From positions 124,001 to 188,000 of the forward strand of contig JAFYAV010000001.1 in the NCBI GenBank assembly GCA_017540545.1: a stretch of DNA of 64,000 nucleotides, read 5' to 3'. The stretch is from Candidatus Saccharimonadota bacterium. Its GTDB lineage: Bacteria > Patescibacteriota > Saccharimonadia > Saccharimonadales > Saccharimonadaceae. Below, in pieces: positions 1 to 9,700 of the stretch (the first letter of the stretch is position 1; every line of letters starts with the position of its first letter). The notes under the pieces are model-generated. The model saw only the letters and a program-made list of their open reading frames with translations. It had not been told where the DNA came from and did no database searches. Made by a program: the position numbers and the translations under genes.

Positions 1-1094
1 TAGCCCATTTTGTCGACCGTCGCAAGCTCATAGTCGATGCGCTCGAGAATTTCTTTCGATAATACTGGCCGTATCTCTTCCACTGACTTCGTTTGTGCCT
101 CTTCTTTTGACATATAGCCAAAACGCTCTGCCAATCCCCGAAACACCAATTTATCCAAATACTCTTTTTCCGTCTCGCCTGTTTCAATCGGAAACTTAGG
201 AATCAAAATTCTACCAAGTTCAATCTTCACATTACATCTGTCGGCAATTCTTTTTGTATTCCGTACTGCCTCTGGACAAGTTTTGCCCCATCGCGAAATA
301 ATTTCATCCGGCGGAATTACGTTTAGCTGAAAATCTTTCAGCGTCATTCTATTTTCGTCCGTAATTCTACTACCAGTACCCACGCACAACAGCACCTCAT
401 GCGCATCTTGGTCTTCGTGCTTCAAATAGTGTCCATCACAGGTTACCACTAACGGCAGCCCTGTCTCTTTTGCAATCTCCATTAATTTGTTATTAATCTT
501 CGTCTGCTCAGACCAATGCGTTGGCGAATCTGGATGCCCATGATCCTGCATCTCCAAATAGAATCTGTCTTTAAAAACTTCCGAATACCACTTTACTAGC
601 TCCATTGTGCGCTTTTCATCATCCGCCCGAATCGCCATCGAAATCTCCGACCCCGCACACCCCGAACAGCATATAATTCCTTCGTTGTACTCTTCCATCA
701 CTCGGTGGTCAATGCGTGGCTTATAATACTTACCGTCAATTTCCGCAATCGTCATCAATCGGCAAAGGTTTTCAAAACCCTTCTCGTTCATTGCGAGCAA
801 TGTAATATGAAAACGCTCTTTATCATAAGCTGGATCGCGATCTTCCAAACGTCGCGCCGCCACATAAGCTTCTAGCCCCAGAATCGGTTTTATGCCCGCA
901 TCTGACGCCGTCTTATAGAGGTCAATCAAACCCGACATCGTGCCGTGATCCGTCACCGCCACCGCCTCCATTCCCTGAGACTTCACAAAATCAATCAGCT
1001 CATCAACCTTCGTCAGGCCGTCCAACAGCGAATAATGCGTGTGGTTGTGCAAATGCACAAAATCACTTGGTTTTAGTTGTTCCTCCGTTGCCAT
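1..1094 (-). CDS. dnaE: DNA polymerase III subunit alpha, N-terminal part (cut by window edge)
   Basis: Replicative DNA polymerase catalytic subunit. The 364 visible codons begin MATEEQLKPSDFVHLHNHTH, followed by the PHP-domain metal motifs (HLHNHTHYSLLDG and AVTDHGTMSG) typical of bacterial DnaE. The gene runs off position 1, so the polymerase core is not visible. The ATG at 1094 lies 6 nt after a minus-strand TAGAAT (1101-1106) with no Shine-Dalgarno sequence, so the mRNA is probably leaderless. The His/Asp PHP motifs look intact, which would allow metal binding. Identification is firm; nothing can be said about the C-terminal domains. Confidence 0.95.
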   Translation of the reverse strand, partial: MATEEQLKPSDFVHLHNHTHYSLLDGLTKVDELIDFVKSQGMEAVAVTDHGTMSGLIDLYKTASDAGIKPILGLEAYVAARRLEDRDPAYDKERFHITLLAMNEKGFENLCRLMTIAEIDGKYYKPRIDHRVMEEYNEGIICCSGCAGSEISMAIRADDEKRTMELVKWYSEVFKDRFYLEMQDHGHPDSPTHWSEQTKINNKLMEIAKETGLPLVVTCDGHYLKHEDQDAHEVLLCVGTGSRITDENRMTLKDFQLNVIPPDEIISRWGKTCPEAVRNTKRIADRCNVKIELGRILIPKFPIETGETEKEYLDKLVFRGLAERFGYMSKEEAQTKSVEEIRPVLSKEILERIDYELATVDKMG

Positions 1095-1100
1095 ATCCCC

Positions 1101-1106
1101 ATTCTA
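1101..1106 (-). promoter_or_regulatory. -10 box of dnaE (leaderless)
   Basis: TAGAAT on the minus strand ends 6 nt before the dnaE ATG. No clear -35 or ribosome binding site is visible. Confidence 0.55.
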
Positions 1107-1191
1107 CCATGAAACCACTTTTCGCTAGATGGTACTATCAAAATATTATCTCTATACCGTCCACTTTTCTCTCGCCGCTTAACATCTCATA

Positions 1192-1407
1192 CTACAACGA
1201 GCGTAACTGTTCCGTCGTCTCTCGAATTTCATCTTTATACGGAGATTCAGCCTCTTCAGATGCTTCCGTGACCTTCCCTACAACATCAATTGCCTTCTCG
1301 CCAAACTGCTCAGCAACATCTTCATTTACGCCTTCGTTCGATTCAATCTTATCCTCGCCTCCCCACCCTTCAACGGTTCCAACTTCAACCTCCTTTTTCG
1401 GACCCAT
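1192..1407 (-). CDS. small acidic protein of unknown function
   Basis: A 71-codon acidic, Glu-rich reading frame beginning MGPKKEVEVGTVEGWGGEDK. A strong GGAGGT lies 6 nt upstream of the ATG at 1407; an earlier ATG at 1413 touches the GGAGGT and is less likely. There is no membrane segment, Cys or recognisable motif. It lies between dnaE and a GNAT gene in the same direction. The ribosome binding site and biased composition support a real gene, but no function can be assigned. Confidence 0.55.
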   Translation of the reverse strand: MGPKKEVEVGTVEGWGGEDKIESNEGVNEDVAEQFGEKAIDVVGKVTEASEEAESPYKDEIRETTEQLRSL

Positions 1408-1435
1408 TATCATACCTCCATTTTAAAAATGAGTT

Positions 1436-2242
1436 TCACCCTGCTATACGCTCAGATATACTCGCGGCTCGCTCGCCAATTCGATGAGATCTCGACTTCG
1501 GTTGCTTATCTTCTTCGGCGTTTGCATCCTTCTCTCTTCGGAATCCGACCCAATAATATGTCCCACTACTATCCGAATACGAATCTTCATAATCGTAAAC
1601 TACTTTAAAGCCGTGTTTTTCGACTAACCGCCCCCCTAGTCCACCCCTCATTTCTCCTTTTTTATTTTTTTTGCCAACCAACAACGCAAACGATGTGCTC
1701 TCTCTGGCCTCCATCTCGACTAAGTCAATCTCGCTCTTCTCAACGCGACCCAAAAAACTTTCCAGCGCACCAATAGCCGTTCTTCCACCCTGTCGCCCCT
1801 CCTCTACTATGCCAAAATCTTCAATATAAATTGCTTCATCATCAGGCTTATCTTCCTCTTTGAAATGCTTGACCTCCTCTACGCCCGCTAAGCAGTAGCC
1901 GACCGGAACTTTCTTGCCGTCAGCGTCAATTTCTATCAAGAAACTATACGGGCTTCTTTCCGGATCTGTCGCTATCGCTTCCAGGCTCCGCCTATCAAGC
2001 CTTGGATTCGGGTATAATCTCCTTTCCACATCCATAACCGCCGACGCATTATCCTCATTAATTTCAGAGAATATTACATCGCCAAAGATTCTTTCCGCCT
2101 TTTCTCTAGTTTCCTCGCTAGTTTCTTCGCCAGTTTCTTCGCTCTGCCTATTCGATGTTTCACTCTCCGCCATTTGCCACATTTCCGCATTGGGATTTGG
2201 CTCATCATTATTTCCTCTTAGCTTATCGAATAGCCTTCTCAT
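1436..2242 (-). CDS. GNAT-family N-acetyltransferase
   Basis: Predicted acyl-CoA-dependent acetyltransferase of unknown substrate, 268 codons. The first ~55 residues are Glu/Ser/Thr-rich and probably disordered. Residues ~55-235 fit a GNAT fold, with a central strand (PVGYCLAGVEE), a motif-A-like stretch (YIEDFGIVEEGRQGGRTAIGAL) and a Ser-rich motif-B region (EARESTSFALL). The basic tail is also likely disordered. The ATG overlaps the TGA of the upstream methyltransferase gene (ATGA, 2239-2242), so the two are translationally coupled. The GNAT call comes from the strand-helix pattern only, and the P-loop RxxGxG/A is loose. Confidence 0.6.
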   Translation of the reverse strand: MRRLFDKLRGNNDEPNPNAEMWQMAESETSNRQSEETGEETSEETREKAERIFGDVIFSEINEDNASAVMDVERRLYPNPRLDRRSLEAIATDPERSPYSFLIEIDADGKKVPVGYCLAGVEEVKHFKEEDKPDDEAIYIEDFGIVEEGRQGGRTAIGALESFLGRVEKSEIDLVEMEARESTSFALLVGKKNKKGEMRGGLGGRLVEKHGFKVVYDYEDSYSDSSGTYYWVGFRREKDANAEEDKQPKSRSHRIGERAASISERIAG

Positions 2243-2814
2243 CTTCTTGCTCTCTCCTTCAACTCTGCCCCCTTTAAATAATAAAATCTCTCAACATTCC
2301 CATATCGCCCCGCCAACTCATTATCGCGCTTACCCTTCACGACAAAGCCGTTCCTCTTCAACCAATATTCAAAATCTGCAATAATCGCTCGTCTAATCCG
2401 GTTATTTTTCACCACACCATCATCTAGCTGACCAAACCTTGCCTCAAACTGCGGTTTCAACATCACTAGATACTCAGTATGCTCATCTGCCAGCTCCTTC
2501 GCCGCATATCTCAAAACTTTTCGCAAGCTCACAAAACTTACATCTGCCAAGATTATATCCGGCGGCATGCAGTGAAAATCAAAAATATCCATCTTCTCAT
2601 ATAGCTCCACACGCTCATCGAAGCGTAACGGTGCCTTCATCTGATTCGTCCCCTTCTCTACCGCAATCACATGCGTCGCACCTTTTTTTAGCGCAAACTC
2701 CGTAAAGCCACCCGTCGAAGACCCTATGTCCAACACGGTCTTCTCACGAAAATCCACCCCCAACGCCTTCACGGCGTCAGCAATCTTATATCCCGCTCTT
2801 CCGACCGCACTCAT
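2239..2814 (-). CDS. TlyA-like FtsJ-fold RNA methyltransferase lacking the S4 domain
   Basis: Rossmann-fold methyltransferase of the TlyA/hemolysin-A type (family members 2'-O-methylate rRNA). The SAM motif VLDIGSSTGGFTEFAL is near residues 27-42, the acidic motif-IV region ILADVSFVSL follows at ~87, and the catalytic-type LKPQFE with the C-terminal strand region comes after. Typical TlyA proteins are ~240-270 residues with an N-terminal S4 RNA-binding domain. This one is 191 residues and begins right at the methyltransferase domain. A TATAAT on the minus strand (2822-2827) ends 7 nt before the ATG, inside the 3' end of the lipid-kinase gene. The stop overlaps the next gene's start. Confidence 0.85.
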   Translation of the reverse strand: MSAVGRAGYKIADAVKALGVDFREKTVLDIGSSTGGFTEFALKKGATHVIAVEKGTNQMKAPLRFDERVELYEKMDIFDFHCMPPDIILADVSFVSLRKVLRYAAKELADEHTEYLVMLKPQFEARFGQLDDGVVKNNRIRRAIIADFEYWLKRNGFVVKGKRDNELAGRYGNVERFYYLKGAELKERARR

Positions 2815-3732
2815 TCACTTTATTATAGCAAGAAGCGGCTTCTTAGACTTCTCAATCTCCACCATCGACACATCTTCAATCATCTTGTACTCCCCCTCCG
2901 CCTGAAACATCATCTTCGCCGGCCTTTTGAATACTAACTTGTCGTAATCGCTTTCCGTCCCCGGAATGCGCTTAAAAATACTCCGTATCATCATCGCCAT
3001 TAAGCGCCAAAACTTCGTCATCTCTCCAGTCGCACTTAGAAAATGCTCTTTTTCTAAGCAATAATTACCACCCTTCATTATTCTCGCCACCGTCTTGCTA
3101 TTTATGGCCAAATAATCCGAAGCACCGCCGCTCAATACATATTCCTCCGACGAATTCCCCAAGCTAAACTCTGGCATAAAGCGTCGCTTCCGATGCTTCT
3201 TCAGCCACCAACCAGTCAATACCCAAATGCTATAAAAAATACTCTTTTTCCCTTTTCGTAAAGTTTTCCGAGTCTTCGGATGGTCAAAAACTGCACACGC
3301 TTCCGCGAACATGCCAATCGTAAAATAGCACACCCCGTAACGCCAATGTTTCCCGTTAATCCTACAATCTAACGGCCACACCTCGCGCGCCTCACTATTT
3401 AATATTTCATCCAGACTTGGCCTCCCAAAAGTTCGTGCCATATCATTAAAATTCCCATACCCCAGCACCCCCAATCTAACACCGTCGCACCCAGAAACCA
3501 TAATCCCATTAGCCGCAATATTTGCCGTGCCATCGCCCCCCGCCGCAATCACCAAATCGCCATTTTCCAACACTTTTGCCAACCTCTTCGCATTATCATC
3601 TACATCCGTATCGGCGACTTCATATTTACCAATCATCCACCCCTTCAAGCCTCGCAGCCTATCCACCACATCTTTCTTTACCTGCACATAATGCGAGCTG
3701 CGCGGATTGTAAACCAATATTAATCGTTTCAT
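2815..3732 (-). CDS. diacylglycerol/sphingosine kinase-family lipid kinase
   Basis: ATP-dependent lipid kinase of the DagK/YegS catalytic family, 305 codons. It begins MKRLILVYNPRSSH and carries the nucleotide-binding signature VIAAGGDGTANIAANG near residue 75, then LGVLGYGNFNDMART. The substrate is probably a membrane lipid such as diacylglycerol or undecaprenol, but the sequence does not decide this. The ATG overlaps the stop of the preceding anchored-protein gene (ATGA) and the gene ends one base before the TlyA-like start, so it sits in a tight operon. No signal peptide is visible. Confidence 0.85.
   Translation of the reverse strand: MKRLILVYNPRSSHYVQVKKDVVDRLRGLKGWMIGKYEVADTDVDDNAKRLAKVLENGDLVIAAGGDGTANIAANGIMVSGCDGVRLGVLGYGNFNDMARTFGRPSLDEILNSEAREVWPLDCRINGKHWRYGVCYFTIGMFAEACAVFDHPKTRKTLRKGKKSIFYSIWVLTGWWLKKHRKRRFMPEFSLGNSSEEYVLSGGASDYLAINSKTVARIMKGGNYCLEKEHFLSATGEMTKFWRLMAMMIRSIFKRIPGTESDYDKLVFKRPAKMMFQAEGEYKMIEDVSMVEIEKSKKPLLAIIK
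2822..2827 (-). promoter_or_regulatory. -10 box inside the lipid-kinase 3' end
   Basis: Perfect TATAAT on the minus strand, 7 nt before the TlyA-like ATG. It also encodes the Ala-Ile-Ile of the upstream gene's C terminus, so an internal leaderless promoter is possible, but chance cannot be excluded. Confidence 0.45.
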
Positions 3733-4427
3733 TCTTGCTCTTGTAATAGTTTATTTAATTCATCAACTCTGTCGAAAAAGGCCAATGCTGCTTCTTTCTT
3801 CTTGCCTATCACATTTTCTAATTTAATCCCCGTATACTTTCTCTTTAAGTTATCGCCCTCCTCGAGCAAAATCTTATAATTCTTTTCGAATTCTTTATCA
3901 TTTGCGCTCAACTTTTTCACTTTCGCACGATAGTTCCCAACGTCTTTTGCAATATTTGCCAAATAATCATAATCTGATTTTTCTAGCGCCGCTAAATCAT
4001 CTTCGCTAAGTTCGCCATCGTACATTACCGACATATCTTTTTCACACAAATACAATGTATGCAAATCAATATAAGCCAACGCTATTCCATCCACAGCCTT
4101 TTTTATATCCTCACTTTGATCAGCGTTAATATCGTTAATGCTCTGTAGAATCCTCTGTATTTGCCCATCTTCAGGCACCACTTTCTCAAAATCTTCCACT
4201 ATCTTCTTCTCTTCATCGTTCAACTTGGCAGATTTCACCTCTAGACTTAGAAACCTCTCCGTTTCCTCTCGACCTTCAGCTAGTTGCGACAACTCTGACT
4301 GAACCTCTGAGTAATCTTTTTTATTATGACTAATAGACAATCCTACAAAAACAAGTCCCGCCACCACCAGAACCGCCACTATACTCAACGCCCACATTGG
4401 CACTTTTTGCTTCTTTTTCTTTACCAT
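3729..4427 (-). CDS. membrane-anchored coiled-coil protein, unknown function
   Basis: Starts MVKKKKQKVPMWALS with one membrane segment (residues ~10-32, WALSIVAVLVVAGLVFVGL), then ~200 Glu/Lys/Leu-rich residues predicted as helical or coiled coil, presumably outside the cell. The ATG at 4427 overlaps the TAA of the upstream protease gene (ATGGTAA); a GTG at 4439 would also be in frame but is less likely. No family recognised. The overlap with the zincin-like gene suggests joint expression. Confidence 0.75.
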   Translation of the reverse strand: MVKKKKQKVPMWALSIVAVLVVAGLVFVGLSISHNKKDYSEVQSELSQLAEGREETERFLSLEVKSAKLNDEEKKIVEDFEKVVPEDGQIQRILQSINDINADQSEDIKKAVDGIALAYIDLHTLYLCEKDMSVMYDGELSEDDLAALEKSDYDYLANIAKDVGNYRAKVKKLSANDKEFEKNYKILLEEGDNLKRKYTGIKLENVIGKKKEAALAFFDRVDELNKLLQEQE

Positions 4428-4999
4428 CGCGACACCCACAATTCACTATCTAACGGCCAAGAATTCCCCGTACACCCCCTCAGCCCTGTCGATTGCTGCA
4501 ACATCACTGGCGCCACTCCTCCCGCGCCACACGCCGTCGTGTGGTCGTGCCCCAGAAAATGCCCCACTTCATGATTGATTACCATTTCCCGATAACTCTG
4601 CAAACTTAAGCCGGCATTATTGTAGCTATCCGTCGCTTTACGCCAACGCTCATCGTTGATCAACACATATGGATATACCGTACAACTTAGCTCCGCCGAA
4701 CACCCTGCGTATTTATCAATCTCTGCACCCGAAGCCAACACTACGTGTAGTCTGCCACCGCTTGCCACCTTATCAAATTTAACCCCCGCCCTGATCCATC
4801 CTCGACTATCGGTCAGTGTATTTTTTACAACGCTATCAAACTCTGAAAAATCAGCCTCGATTTTTCCGCGCGAACTCACATCAAAGCTAACATGTTTCTT
4901 TGCCACCGAAGAACTATGCTCCTCAGCAACTCTATCCAAGATTATCTTTTGATTCGCCACCTCATGGGCGACCATCAATGTAATCAAACCTTCGATCAT
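4421..4999 (-). CDS. zincin-type metalloprotease, DUF3152-like
   Basis: 192 codons. The zinc-binding signature HEVGHFLGHDH (extended HExxHxxGHxH, residues ~142-152) is followed by a Met-turn-like APVML and a Cys pair that may form a disulfide, features of the DUF3152 / archaemetzincin-like clan. The Cys content suggests an extracytoplasmic protein, yet no classical signal peptide is visible (MIEGLITLMVAHEVANQ). The start follows GGGGGAG directly. It lies upstream of, and overlaps, an anchored protein gene, perhaps its partner. The catalytic Glu and zinc His residues are all present, so it is probably active. Confidence 0.8.
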   Translation of the reverse strand: MIEGLITLMVAHEVANQKIILDRVAEEHSSSVAKKHVSFDVSSRGKIEADFSEFDSVVKNTLTDSRGWIRAGVKFDKVASGGRLHVVLASGAEIDKYAGCSAELSCTVYPYVLINDERWRKATDSYNNAGLSLQSYREMVINHEVGHFLGHDHTTACGAGGVAPVMLQQSTGLRGCTGNSWPLDSELWVSRW

Positions 5000-5019
5000 A
5001 CTCCCCCATTGTACTAAAA

Positions 5020-5790
5020 TTATTTATCTTCGTCTTCTGCGGTTTCGCACGGAATCACATTCTTAATGGCTTCTTTCTCCTCATCCGTTGAATCCGCGCA
5101 TGGATCGGTTTTTTCTGCATCAAAGCCGCCAAACTTCCACTTACCATCGGCGATTTTTTCATATAACACCGCACGCTTCGTGCCGCTTGCTCGATGAATA
5201 CCCAAGCTCACAATCTTATAAATGCCGTTCCGCTGTACGAAATTAATATTCGAATCCGCCAAATCCAACGCATAATTCGCGCCAAACTTTTCCGTTAAGA
5301 GCGCGTCAATCTCAGAAAGATCCCCTCCATTTAACGTCTCCGTCGCCTCAATCTGTGAAACCGCATCAAATGAAGTCGCAACACCTAGTTTCGTATAAAG
5401 TCCAGTTAATTCACCCTTCTTGCTGTCAAGCTCGCGCTTCGTGCTCGCCATCTCTTTGTCAAGATTCACCACAATAATTAGTGAGACTACTAGCCCGATC
5501 AAAAGACCGGTCGCTAATACGGCCAAACAAATTGCCCCACGCTGCCAAGTGTAGTCAACTACCTTACGCCCACTCACGACGCCATTTGCATTCACGACGT
5601 CCACAACATTCATCGGAATAGCACTAGCTTCCTGCTGCTGATCCTGTTGTTGCTGCTGTATTGCCTTGTCGTCATAATTCTCGTAAGCAATATTCGGCCC
5701 ATTTAATCCGTCATAATTCTGAGTATTCGAAGCTAGAGCCTGTTGCGGGCTTCCTGCATCTTGCTGAGTTCCATTTTGTTGCGGATTCAT
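5020..5790 (-). CDS. single-pass membrane protein with Gln-rich cytoplasmic tail
   Basis: Starts MNPQQNGTQQDAG at 5790 after a GAGGAGA ribosome binding site; an in-frame GTG at 5802 is unlikely. Residues ~1-75 are Gln/Asn-rich including a Q-run, followed by one membrane helix (ICLAVLATGLLIGLVVSLIIVV) and an extracytoplasmic region of ~150 residues with a short coiled coil and two Cys near the C terminus. The pattern (disordered Q-rich tail, one helix, small outside domain) resembles other anchored proteins in this window. An extended -10 (TGTTATTAT) lies ~32 nt upstream. Function unknown. Confidence 0.75.
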   Translation of the reverse strand: MNPQQNGTQQDAGSPQQALASNTQNYDGLNGPNIAYENYDDKAIQQQQQDQQQEASAIPMNVVDVVNANGVVSGRKVVDYTWQRGAICLAVLATGLLIGLVVSLIIVVNLDKEMASTKRELDSKKGELTGLYTKLGVATSFDAVSQIEATETLNGGDLSEIDALLTEKFGANYALDLADSNINFVQRNGIYKIVSLGIHRASGTKRAVLYEKIADGKWKFGGFDAEKTDPCADSTDEEKEAIKNVIPCETAEDEDK

Positions 5791-5821
5791 TCTTCTCCTC
5801 ACCAGAAATTCTTATGTTTAC

Positions 5822-5832
5822 ATAATAACACA
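5822..5832 (-). promoter_or_regulatory. extended -10 promoter of the Q-rich membrane protein
   Basis: Minus-strand TGTTATTAT, a TGN-TATTAT extended -10. The same TGTTATNAT core occurs ~30 nt upstream of three other genes in the window (16134, 49362, 51600). Confidence 0.5.
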
Positions 5833-5898
5833 GTCATTTCAAATCACCAATGCCCACTTCGGCTAGACAATGCAAAATCGAAACAGTACCATAAACTC

Positions 5899-6633
5899 AT
5901 GAGCACAAAAATCAACATTTTCGATTTCGATGGCACTCTAACCAACGATACCTGGCCGAAATTCTGGGTCTGGGTTAAAAAGTTCGGCTACGACGGCTCA
6001 AGGCGTAATGATGAGCTAGAAGCTGCCCTTGCGGAGTATCGCAAAACTCATAATGGCGACCATCTTGAGACTTTCTTCGGCTTTTTCAACGATTTATTAA
6101 CAACCCACGGTGCAAGCATATCTCACGAAGAACTCATGGAGGGAGAACAATATATTATATATAATCCAGGCATTGAAGATTTCCTTGCCACTACAGCTTC
6201 GACGAACTATATCGTCTCCGGCGGCTTAACAGATTTCCTTAAAGGTCTACATGTCGCCAAATACTTCAAGGGCATCTATGGAACCCCCTCGGAGTATGAC
6301 GAAAACGGCCTGATTACCCATATTGGTAAAGTTATGACCAACGCCGACAAGATCATTGCCATTCAAGACATCCTAAACAGTAACGGTCGCGACAATTACA
6401 ATTGCGAAAACGTAACCTATATTGGCGACGGTTACAGCGATGCCGAATCTATGCGCTTCGTTCATGAACATGGCGGCAAAGCAATCTTCGTTCACCAACC
6501 AGATAATAACGACAAATTCGCCGAAGAGCACAACCTCAAAATCTTTCAGATGCTTCTCAAAGACGGCGTAGTTGACTATGGCTTCGTTGCCGACTACTCC
6601 ATCGGCACCGACCTCTTCAATGCTCTCAATTAA
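5899..6633 (+). CDS. HAD-superfamily hydrolase
   Basis: Predicted phosphatase, 244 codons from the ATG at 5899 (MSTKINIFDFDGTLTNDTWP). Motif I is DFDGTL, motif II is the Ser in YIVSGG, the Lys lies around ADKIIAI, and motif III is YIGDGYSDAES, so all four HAD motifs are present. Substrate unknown; a long cap region (~residues 25-85) lies between motifs I and II. A possible -10 (TACCAT, 5887-5892) sits 6 nt before the ATG, without a Shine-Dalgarno sequence. The frame is open upstream to 5743, but the HAD fold starts at 5899. Confidence 0.85.
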   Translation: MSTKINIFDFDGTLTNDTWPKFWVWVKKFGYDGSRRNDELEAALAEYRKTHNGDHLETFFGFFNDLLTTHGASISHEELMEGEQYIIYNPGIEDFLATTASTNYIVSGGLTDFLKGLHVAKYFKGIYGTPSEYDENGLITHIGKVMTNADKIIAIQDILNSNGRDNYNCENVTYIGDGYSDAESMRFVHEHGGKAIFVHQPDNNDKFAEEHNLKIFQMLLKDGVVDYGFVADYSIGTDLFNALN

Positions 6634-6675
6634 CTTTCTATTGCACCAAAAACGCACACAACCTAGCCGGTGGCC

Positions 6676-6697
6676 TTATGTCACAATAACGACATAA
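6676..6697. repeat. short inverted repeat between convergent genes
   Basis: TTATGTC and GACATAA separated by 8 nt, between the convergent HAD gene and the 1,444-codon gene. There is no clean T-run on either strand, so a terminator role is uncertain. Confidence 0.35.
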
Positions 6698-6723
6698 AAA
6701 TTACTAAACGAAAGTGCAACCAG

Positions 6724-9700
6724 TTAGTTGAAAATCACTTCTACCCCGGATACCATTCTCATTCCGCTCGTTCTTGCATCTCCCCCAATTTCTATGTAAT
6801 GGTCACCATAGCCAGATTCAGGGATATTAACTTCTCTGGTACTGCTTCTTACCGTAACCCCCTCTATGCTCGCCAAATGCGTTAATAAGTTTCCCGAATC
6901 AATCGGCACACTACAACTTGACGCCCCATTCGTGGTAACAAAAATCGAGATTGGTACTTCTGGATATTTATCTTTCAATGCTCGCGCTTTTTTCGCCAAA
7001 ACCCCGACATGCCCCAGCAATATGTCGCTGTTTTTCGTTCCATAAATCTGATCCATCACAAAGCTCATTCGCAAATCATCGCCCTGTCCAGTCGGTACAA
7101 AATATACAATTTCATCAGAAATGCTCCCCTTCTCCTTCACGCCATTCTGTGAATATACATAAAACTTGTAGCTCTCCCCGAATGTCAAATCCGTATCGTT
7201 GTTTATGCCCTTCGTCTTACAACTCAGACAAGCGCGCATATTTTCAATAATCATATTCATATTTATCGAACAGGTCGATATGATCACCGAATTATCCATT
7301 TCTCCACCACTGATGATTCTTCTTATCTCCTGCATCTTTTCCACCACGGCACGATTACTGCCTTCGCCTTCATTGGGCACACGAATACTTTCAAAGCTTT
7401 TTGCTATTACGCTATAAATACCATCGAGCTCCGCCATTCTTTGCTCTATCCCATCAAGATACTCTTTAACTACACCAAATTTTCGCATCTGCTCGACAGG
7501 ATCCCCGCTAAAAGCGCCTTTCTTTTTTCCTTTTGAAACTATACTATCCAGGAATTCCAGATCGGCATTTAGCGCCAACACGCCAGATTCTGGCCTAAAC
7601 TGCTCACCGAGCTCACCGAATATTGCCGCCACCTCGCCCTGTGGTACTAGCATATCTTGCAATTCGGCCACCTTTTTAGTGACATCACTTTCTCGAATCA
7701 AAGATAGAGTTTTCGCTACCGGACCAAGCTCCTTAAATCCTTGTTGCAAATACTTCTGAATGTTTTCCGGCGTTACCTCCAACTTTGCATCCACCAAGAG
7801 CTTAATGAGTTCATCCGCTAAGGCCGTTTCCGTCTCATTAAACGCCAGCTCTCTGCCTTTCGCCTCCTTTTGCCATAATGCTGTCGCAACTTTGCCAATC
7901 ATTTTCGGCGAATATTGACTAATAATTGCCACCTTAGCCTTATCCATAGCATCGTCATATAAATCTGGATCAGCCAGCTCTTCGATATTGCCCTTCAGAT
8001 TCTGCAACCTCACGTCAATTGTCGAAACGCTGCCTACGCGAATCTCCGATGTTTCTTCTTGCAACGCGCCCTCAAATTCCCTAAGTCTTTCTTCGCTAAC
8101 GATTTTAGTATTTTCCATCGTAAGCGGATTCGCCTCACCGCTATGCAATATTTGATCAGCCACTGTTCTAGCCGCCTCCGGCGTTAGGTAATCAGACGGA
8201 TCACATTTCTCACCCCTCCTAAAAGCATCCCACATCGTCGAGCCATCTTCGCGCTTAGATAGCTGCAAAGCAAGATAGTAACCGATTAGATTTTTCTTTT
8301 GAACACTTGGGTTTGCAATATTGCTTAAATATAACACCATATCCTCTACCGAGCGCATACCCTCTTTGTCTAATTCTTTCGGTATTGCCTCCGGTATAAT
8401 TCCGAATTTCTCCGTAAATAGACCTGAAATCTCGCCAAACAAGTTCTCCTTCACTGCTGCAAGACCTTTCTCGCGCCTTTCCCTAAAAGCCTTTTCTCCC
8501 TCGTCGTCTCCACGACTCATAAAAGTAAACGGTATCAATAGTTTATGTAAATCATTACATAATTGATCCATGTCGACATCGCGATACGAAATATCCTGGT
8601 AGCCAACGCCAATACCATTGCTATGATCGTCATAGCTTTTTAGTAGCGCCAATTTAGCCCGGAAGAGCGGGAATATTTCCTGGGCAAACATCTTAAAATC
8701 GCGCGAATCGTCAAGGCGGTCAAATACTCCTATAAATTCCTTATATAGTCGCGGATCTGCGCTTAAAATCTCTGCTCCAGTCGCATAGAAATTCGCTTTA
8801 TCAACATTATCCCAATCTTTAATTTTCCCCTCAACCCTACCAACGCCTTCTTTTAGTCCTTCGTCTTCCGCTTCACCCAACGCGCCACAATAATCCAGAA
8901 ATGCCTCTATCTGGGTTAGTGGTCCAGCGCCGTTATTCTTATGCATATAATCCGCAAGTATCACTAGGCTCTTCGGAAATGAAGTTTCATTATTAGATTT
9001 AAGATGGCCTTCATAAATCTGTCGCAATTGGCGCATCGCTTCATCTTTGTTCGCCAAGTTCGATTCAGAAAAAGCTTCCTTTATTCTTAAATCAGCCTCG
9101 CTCGCCTCATTCCAATCTTGCGCATCCATATATATAAATCTAGTCAGCGCCGATAAAATGTTGTCTTTCGTAACCTCGCCCGTCTCACCTAACGCCGCAT
9201 TCGTCGTGCCAAGCAAAATCTTCTTAGTAGGCTTATCGAAACCGGCCTCCAATAACGTTTTTTCGTCCATCGTACTTAGATAAGCAAATTCCTTTTGACG
9301 AACACACTCTTGCCAAAAGCTCGGCTTCACGCCCTCCTCGCCAAAATAGCTTGCAATATTTTCAGACTTAAACTGTAGCCAACTGAAATTATATTCATTC
9401 AAATGAAGCCTCTTATATTCGTCTATAAACCCTCGCACGGGACCATGGACATTGCCTCGATCCAAATTTCTTCCACCAAACTCAGCTAGTCTCCTAAAAT
9501 CACAGCTTTCTAGGTAATTCTCACACAATCTTCTAGTTTCATCGTCATCCAATACCTCCACATATTCATCTACATAAGCGCAGCGCTCATAAAAACGCTC
9601 ATTCACTTCACCATTCTCATCATAAAACTCGTCATCAGCAAAACCATACCCGAATAAGCCTAAGCGGTCTTTCTCCGTAAAAGACCCGTCAATTACTTTT

